From Nitriliruptorales bacterium (lineage in GTDB: Bacteria > Actinomycetota > Nitriliruptoria > Euzebyales > Egibacteraceae), in NCBI GenBank assembly GCA_007126835.1, contig SLAO01000141.1, positions 1 through 9,162 on the forward strand: DNA of 9,162 bases. The letters are read 5' to 3'. The translations under genes were made by a program, and so were the position numbers. This document shows, piece after piece, positions 5,003-9,162 of this stretch. The notes under the pieces are model-generated. The model was not told the origin of the DNA, made no database searches, and was given only the letters and a program-made list of their open reading frames with translations. Position 1 is the first letter of the stretch. Each line of letters begins with the position of its first letter.

Positions 5003-7003
5003 CTACAGGTCGTAGCCAAGCGCGCGGGCGATGAAGCTGGCCATCTCTCCGCGACGCACGTTGGCCTGGGGGCGGTAGGTGCCGTCCGTGTAGCCCGTGG
5101 TCACGCCGGCGGCAGCGAGGGCGTTGATCGCGTCTTGGTGGGAGCTGGCGGTCACGTCGGTGAACCCCTGATCGCCGGCGGCTGGGTAGCCGTACCCGCG
5201 GACGAGGAACGAGGCCATCTCCCCGCGGGTGACGTTCTCGCGAGGGCGGAAGGTGCCGTCGGCGTGGCCGAGGGTGATACCGGCATGGTAGACGGCCGCG
5301 ATGTCCGCGCGGAACTCGCTGTCGGCGGGCACGTCGGTGAACGGCATCTTCTCACCCGGCGGCAGGTCCAGCGCCGTTGTGAGGAACCGCGCCATGTGGT
5401 CCCGGCGGTTCGGGTCCGAGGGGCAGTAGCGGTCGGCGGTGCAGCCCCGAGTGATGCCCCTGCTGTGGAGCACGACCGCGGCGTACTCGTGAACGCCGCC
5501 GAAGTCGTCCACGAACGGCGCGAGGCCGATGCGCTCGAGCTGCTGGGACTTCAGCCGCCCGCCCCAGCTGCCGTCGCCGCTCGCCGGCAGGCTCTGGCGC
5601 AGCACCGAGGCGGCGACGGGGTAGGTCGGCGAGCCGGAGAACGTCACCTGCCGCCGGGCGCCGGCTGCGTCGAAGCCACTGACCCGCAGCGTCGCCGGAC
5701 TGCCGCCTGTGGTGCGAGCGATCACCTCCACGCGGGTGACGACCGCGAGCGACGGAGCCACAAGTCGCGCGAAGTCCCGGTGACCGGCCTGGGCGATCCA
5801 GCTGACGTTCGGGTTGCCGGCACGCCAGTCACTCGACCAAGGATCGGCGACGCTCCTCAGGTACGGAAACTGCGTGGTGGTCGCGGTGTACGCCCAGCTG
5901 TCCTGGACGTTCTCGCTGCGGCGGCTATGACTCGAAGAGTAGAAAGCGCTCACGAGGCCGCCGCCCTGGGTGACGACCTCGCGACTCGTCTGGTTCACCG
6001 CGTCGCGCCAGCGCGAGCCCGTCGCGCCGCGCTCCCAGTCGAACCCCCGGTACACCTGCGTGTCCGGGCCGTCGGTGATGTCGCAGGCGCACCCGCCGAT
6101 CTGCTGGTGTCGCGCCGCGAACGTGCGGGCGGCGAGCACCTGCGCCTTCAGCGCGTTCGTGTGCCAGCTGAACGGCACTTCGCCCAGACCCCACAGATAC
6201 TGGTCGAAAGCGCTCGCCAAGCTCGAATCGGCGAGCTGCACGCCGATCATCACGTCGCTGCCGTTCCGCGGCGAGGGGCGGACCTGCAGCTCTCCCCGGC
6301 GATAGCTCCGCCCGTTGCTGCCGGGCAGCCCGGGCTTTTCGCGCACCTGGACAGTCTGGCCGCTCATCCGCACCCGCAGGTAGGCGACGTCGTGGCTGGC
6401 GGTCTGCTGGTACACCACCGTGCCGTCACCCCCGACCACACGAAGACGTCCGTCCGAGCCGCGCTCGGCACGCCAGGTCACACCGGCGATCTGCTCCCCG
6501 ACCGTGGCACACGACCCCGCGGCCGAGCAGCGCTGCCACGCCACCCGCTGGGCGTTGCTCGGCTCCGTGTAAATCCGCGCTCGGGAGAAGTCAAAGCGGC
6601 GGTCGCCGGCGCCCGGCGGGTCCGGGTTCAACAACCCCACCCGGAAGCGCGACGGCGTGGCCCTCGTCTCGAGGGAGACACCCGGGTAGTAGTGCTGCAG
6701 GATCTGCCGGTGCGAGTGGCCCGCCTCGGCCATCGCCCGCGCACCGTACTGGCTCATGCCGACGCCGTGCCCCCAACCGCCACCGCCCAGCAGGATCTGC
6801 GGCCGCGGCAGGGTGGGAGCGCCCGACGCGGTGAACGGCTCGCTGTCCGACAGCCGCTCCGCGGTCCCGCCGATGTCCTGGGCCGACGGCTCCTCTGCTG
6901 GCGGCACCCGCCCCGAGTCCACCGCTGCCGCTGGCATCCCCAGAGGCACAATCATGGCCACGCTGGCCGCGACCGCCAGCAGCACCTGTCGACTTGACAC
7001 CAC
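5003..7003 (-). CDS. Secreted SpoIID/LytB-domain cell-wall protein with three C-terminal SLH repeats
   Basis: The product is 666 residues. A signal peptide (1-27, cleavage after PAAA) is followed by GGGGWGHGVGMSQYGARAM (73-91) and a long insert. The SpoIID domain follows: GLGEVPFSWHTNALKAQVLA (272-291) with the expected catalytic Glu (E275), AARTFA, CDITDGPDTQVYRGF (307-321) and FYSSSHSRRSENVQD (354-368). Three SLH repeats fill 497-554, 555-613 and 614-666; the last two contain TRGEMASF and RRGEMASF. SpoIID enzymes cleave glycan strands stripped of peptide stems; LytB-type relatives enhance amidases. SLH repeats anchor proteins to cell-wall polymers. The protein probably remodels peptidoglycan at the surface; nothing suggests sporulation. 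Two adjacent GTG codons (7003, 7000) can start it; 7000 leaves better spacing (5 bases) from AAAAGGGG. Confidence 0.88.
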   Translation of the reverse strand: MVSSRQVLLAVAASVAMIVPLGMPAAAVDSGRVPPAEEPSAQDIGGTAERLSDSEPFTASGAPTLPRPQILLGGGGWGHGVGMSQYGARAMAEAGHSHRQILQHYYPGVSLETRATPSRFRVGLLNPDPPGAGDRRFDFSRARIYTEPSNAQRVAWQRCSAAGSCATVGEQIAGVTWRAERGSDGRLRVVGGDGTVVYQQTASHDVAYLRVRMSGQTVQVREKPGLPGSNGRSYRRGELQVRPSPRNGSDVMIGVQLADSSLASAFDQYLWGLGEVPFSWHTNALKAQVLAARTFAARHQQIGGCACDITDGPDTQVYRGFDWERGATGSRWRDAVNQTSREVVTQGGGLVSAFYSSSHSRRSENVQDSWAYTATTTQFPYLRSVADPWSSDWRAGNPNVSWIAQAGHRDFARLVAPSLAVVTRVEVIARTTGGSPATLRVSGFDAAGARRQVTFSGSPTYPVAASVLRQSLPASGDGSWGGRLKSQQLERIGLAPFVDDFGGVHEYAAVVLHSRGITRGCTADRYCPSDPNRRDHMARFLTTALDLPPGEKMPFTDVPADSEFRADIAAVYHAGITLGHADGTFRPRENVTRGEMASFLVRGYGYPAAGDQGFTDVTASSHQDAINALAAAGVTTGYTDGTYRPQANVRRGEMASFIARALGYDL

Positions 7004-7276
7004 GGCCCCTTTTCTCGAGCTGCGAAACCTGTCACAGCCTCGGCGGCCGGCTCCCGCACATGAGCAGAGGCGGCTTGGCGGTTCTCGGTGGTTTCGTCTC
7101 GGCTATTGCGGCTCGAAGGGCTCGTCGGTGATGACCAGACCGATCTCGACTGCGACCGGGTTGCCGGGACCGTTCAGCTGTCATGCTTCACCGATACGCG
7201 CCAGCAGCCAGAGCCAGATGGCCCACCTCATCGGACATATGGCCCGCACCCCCGGGAGAGCCAGGGGCCGTTGCCC
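7004..7276. other. Intergenic region upstream of the SpoIID-type gene, no convincing gene
   Basis: This 273-base gap separates two minus-strand genes. On the minus strand I see only tiny frames: a 16-codon frame from ATG 7238 to a stop at 7188, and a stop-bounded stretch from about 7177 to 7103 that reads NGPGNPVAVEIGLVITDE and looks protein-like but has no normal start. A hairpin (7016-7022 with 7035-7042, one bulge) lies just upstream of the GGGG ribosome binding site of the SpoIID-type gene. The promoter of that gene is presumably here, but no clear -35/-10 pair was found. Confidence 0.4.
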
Positions 7277-7278
7277 CT
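7263..7278 (-). terminator. Hairpin overlapping the stop codon of the AI-2E family gene
   Basis: On the minus strand AGGGGC-AACG-GCCCCT forms a perfect 6-bp stem with a 4-base loop. Its first bases overlap the TAG stop (7277-7279). GGCTCTCCCGGGGG follows, without a U-tract. The position suggests a terminator separating this gene from the SpoIID-type gene downstream. Confidence 0.4.
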
Positions 7279-8425
7279 ACTCGCCGGCTGCACCCAGCGG
7301 CTGCGGGGGTTGCTCCTCCTCGCGCTGGGACGGCCCGGCCTCGTCGTCGTCATCCCGCTGCTCACGGACGTACTCCACGATGTTGGCCACCACCGCAGCG
7401 ACTGGCACCGCGAGGAACGCGCCGAGGATGCCGATGAGCAGCGAGCCGGCGGTGATCGCAAGCAGGATCACCAGAGGATGCAGGTGGATGGCGCGGCCGA
7501 GGATGAGCGGCTCGAGGACGTTGCTCTCGAGTTGCTGGACGACCAGCACCAGCCCCAGCACGATCGCCCCGACGACCAGGCCCTGGTCGGCCAGCGCGAC
7601 CAGCACCGCCAGCGCGCCGGTGACCACCGCCCCGACCACCGGGAACAAGCCCCCGAAGAAGATCAGCACCGCCAGCGGGATCGCCAGGGGCACGCCGAGG
7701 ACGAGCAGGCCGATGCCGATCAGGACGGCGTCGACGAAGGCGACCAGCAGTTGACCGCGGAAGTAGGAACCCAGGGTGCCCCACGAGCGCTGGGCCAGCG
7801 CCTCGGCGTGGGGAGTGACGTGGTCGGGGGCGAACGACAGCAGGCCGTCGGCTAGACGTCGGCCGTCTTTTAGGTAGAAGAACATGAAGACGAACAACAG
7901 CAGCGTCCCGATGACGGTCTCGACCGCGGTCGTGGCGGCCTCCACGGCGTCGCCGGCCATGTCGCCGGCGTCGGGTGCCATCTCCTGTGCCTGCTCCATG
8001 AGGTCGGACACGCCACCGATCTCCACGCCGAAGTCGTCCTCGAGGACCTCCTGGAGCTCCCCGATCCCTTCGCCGGCGGCTTCGATGAGGTCGGGCGCCT
8101 CAGCCGCGACCAGCGGCACCAGCCCGCCGATGACGGCGACGATCAAGAGGATGCCGGCGAGGATCGAGACCAGGGACGCGACGGCGGCGGGTAGTCCCCG
8201 ACGCTTGAGCCAGGCCGCCACCGGCACGAGCAGCGTGGCCGGGAACAACGCGAGGATCAGTGGGATGACCAGCACCGAGACCAGCGAGACGGCGTAGCCG
8301 ACCACCGCCAGTGCCGCGACGACGCCGACGAAGGCCCACGCCGCGCGTCCCACCCGCCACAGTCGACGCTGCGGCTCGGGCGGTTGCTGCGCGTCGTCTT
8401 GTTGCGGGGCGTCGGCGTCGGACAT
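7277..8425 (-). CDS. AI-2E family transporter (permease)
   Basis: This 382-residue integral membrane protein is close to the usual family length. A Gln/Pro/Asp-rich cytoplasmic N-terminus (1-22) precedes two helix pairs (28-70 and 80-108). A large soluble acidic region follows (109-165), then about four further segments (168-186, 227-272, 282-298, 316-350) and an acidic tail. Family signatures are clear: YFRGQLLVAFVDAVLIGIGL (221-240), LIFFGGLFPVVGAVV (254-268), and QQLESNVLEPLILGRAIHLH (297-316), followed by PLVILLA. The family was named after E. coli TqsA, linked to autoinducer-2 export, but many members do other jobs such as Na+/H+ exchange; substrate is unknown here. The ATG at 8425 is chosen for AAGGTGG eight bases upstream; an in-frame extension to 8530 reads as low-complexity, Arg-rich sequence. 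It is divergent from tRNA-Lys across 190 bases. Confidence 0.88.
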   Translation of the reverse strand: MSDADAPQQDDAQQPPEPQRRLWRVGRAAWAFVGVVAALAVVGYAVSLVSVLVIPLILALFPATLLVPVAAWLKRRGLPAAVASLVSILAGILLIVAVIGGLVPLVAAEAPDLIEAAGEGIGELQEVLEDDFGVEIGGVSDLMEQAQEMAPDAGDMAGDAVEAATTAVETVIGTLLLFVFMFFYLKDGRRLADGLLSFAPDHVTPHAEALAQRSWGTLGSYFRGQLLVAFVDAVLIGIGLLVLGVPLAIPLAVLIFFGGLFPVVGAVVTGALAVLVALADQGLVVGAIVLGLVLVVQQLESNVLEPLILGRAIHLHPLVILLAITAGSLLIGILGAFLAVPVAAVVANIVEYVREQRDDDDEAGPSQREEEQPPQPLGAAGE

Positions 8426-8602
8426 GGTCGTGACCACCTTGGGTTGCTCGTAGGTCGCGGTGCGGCTTCGGGGCGCGCCAGGCGACGCGCGGCCGCTCGC
8501 ATCCCGACCGCGGCCGGGGCATACCCGCACACCCGGCGTACAACCACGCGCAGGCCCGAGCAGCCTTGTGCTGGCTCGAGTGCGCCCCCGTGGGCCCGTG
8601 GC

Positions 8603-8608
8603 TAGACT
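8603..8608 (+). promoter_or_regulatory. Candidate -10 box for tRNA-Lys
   Basis: TAGACT fits the TANNNT actinobacterial -10 pattern and lies 7 bases before the first base of tRNA-Lys, so transcription would start at or next to the mature 5' end. No convincing -35 hexamer is seen 16-18 bases upstream, where the sequence is G/C-rich. Confidence 0.35.
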
Positions 8609-8615
8609 CCGTCGC

Positions 8616-8689
8616 GGGTCGCTAGCTCAACTGGCCAGAGCAACGGACTCTTAATCCGTAGGTTCGGGGTTCGAGTCCCCGGCGACCCA
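8616..8689 (+). tRNA. tRNA-Lys (anticodon CUU)
   Basis: A complete 74-base cloverleaf is readable: acceptor GGGTCGC/GCGACCC, D stem GCTC/GAGC, anticodon stem ACGGA/TCCGT with loop CTCTTAA (anticodon CTT), variable AGGTT, T arm CGGGG-TTCGAGT-CCCCG, discriminator A. It reads AAG, the major lysine codon in a GC-rich genome. CCA is not encoded. The SRAP-type gene begins 40 bases downstream on the same strand. Confidence 0.95.
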
Positions 8690-8729
8690 CAACCGGCACG
8701 GACACCGCGGCGGTCCGAGGAGCGCACCG

Positions 8730-9162
8730 ATGTGTGGCAGGTTCGTGTCGGCTACCGACGCCGACGGGATCACCCGCTTCCTGGTCGTCGACGAGCGGCA
8801 GGCCCCTGACCTGGGACCCAGCTACAACGTCGCCCCCTCCCAGGAGGTCTACGCCGCCGCCGAGCACGACGACCGGCGCCACCTCGTGACCTTCAAGTGG
8901 GGCTTGGTGCCGGGGTGGGCCAAGGATCCCAAGATCGGCAACCGGCTCATCAACGCCCGCAGCGAGACCGCCGCGGACAAGAACTCGTTCAGCGCGTCGT
9001 TTCGCAAGCGCCGCTGCCTGATCCCCGCTGACGGCTTCTACGAGTGGCAGCGCCACGTGCGCGGGCCCAAGACCCCTCACTACATCCGGCGGGCCGACGA
9101 GGCGCCGATGACCTTCGCCGGGCTGTGGTCGGTGTGGCGCGACCCCGCTGTCGAGACCGCCG
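8730..9162 (+). CDS. SRAP (SOS response-associated peptidase) family protein, YedK/HMCES-like, partial at the right edge
   Basis: The first 144 codons are visible. The protein opens with MCGRF, so removal of Met exposes Cys2, the nucleophile that forms a thiazolidine crosslink with abasic sites in single-stranded DNA and shields them. Further family motifs are YNVAPSQ (32-38), WGLVPGWAKD (57-66), NARSETAADK (75-84) and RCLIPADGFYEW (95-106). Asn75 and Glu105 fall at the same numbers as the active-site residues of E. coli YedK; the expected His (about 160) would lie beyond the window. GAGGAG (8717-8722) sits 7 bases before the ATG, which makes this start very secure. A weak inverted repeat (CGGAC 8699-8703 with GTCCG 8713-8717) touches the ribosome binding site. 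The gene follows tRNA-Lys by 40 bases, probably as its own unit; no LexA-type box was identified. Confidence 0.93.
   Translation, partial: MCGRFVSATDADGITRFLVVDERQAPDLGPSYNVAPSQEVYAAAEHDDRRHLVTFKWGLVPGWAKDPKIGNRLINARSETAADKNSFSASFRKRRCLIPADGFYEWQRHVRGPKTPHYIRRADEAPMTFAGLWSVWRDPAVETA

Noticed and set aside
4970..6997. 675-codon open frame on the plus strand opposite the SpoIID-type gene
   Set aside because: It is an Arg/Ala/Val/His-rich product with no recognisable domain. The minus strand carries a signal peptide, the SpoIID motifs and three SLH repeats, so the plus frame is a shadow.
7088..7855. 255-codon plus-strand frame opposite the AI-2E family gene
   Set aside because: It is a His/Gln/Asp-rich product without domain features, opposite clear AI-2E family signatures, and therefore a shadow.

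Overview
This window looks like a piece of chromosome from a very GC-rich actinobacterium. Codons end mostly in G or C, non-coding frames are falsely open, and the three tRNA genes do not encode their CCA ends. A SpoIID/LytB protein carrying S-layer homology (SLH) repeats is compatible with a deep-branching lineage such as the Nitriliruptoria/Euzebya group. That placement is inference, because no rRNA or marker gene is present.

Layout from left to right: (1) the first 285 codons of an unrecognised multi-span membrane protein on the minus strand, cut by the left edge (1-856). (2) A gene-free, hairpin-rich divergent region of about 490 bases (857-1349), which ends in a 19-base tandem duplication carrying the ribosome binding site of the next gene. 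(3) An 840-residue MMPL/RND-type exporter (1350-3872, plus). (4) A convergent VIT1/CCC1-type metal transporter (3946-4569, minus), with a hairpin between the two stop codons. (5) tRNA-Arg(UCU) and tRNA-His(GUG) on the plus strand, separated by a perfect 9-bp hairpin. (6) A secreted SpoIID/LytB-type cell-wall protein with three C-terminal SLH repeats (5003-7003, minus). (7) An AI-2E family permease (7277-8425, minus). (8) tRNA-Lys(CUU), then the start of a SRAP/YedK-type abasic-site protein (8730 to the right edge, plus).

The genes do not form a single operon. Most are single transcription units facing in different directions, with candidate terminators between several of them. The common theme is the cell envelope: four integral membrane proteins and one exported wall protein. 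The SRAP gene is DNA maintenance and the tRNAs are housekeeping. I see no insertion sequence, phage gene, CRISPR array, toxin-antitoxin pair or defence cassette.

The most unusual items are the left-edge membrane protein, which has an internal duplication and no family I can name; the structured non-coding stretch beside it, including an 18-base near-perfect palindrome; the duplicated ribosome binding site of the exporter; and the domain order of the SpoIID-SLH protein. I found no convincing novel multi-gene system.
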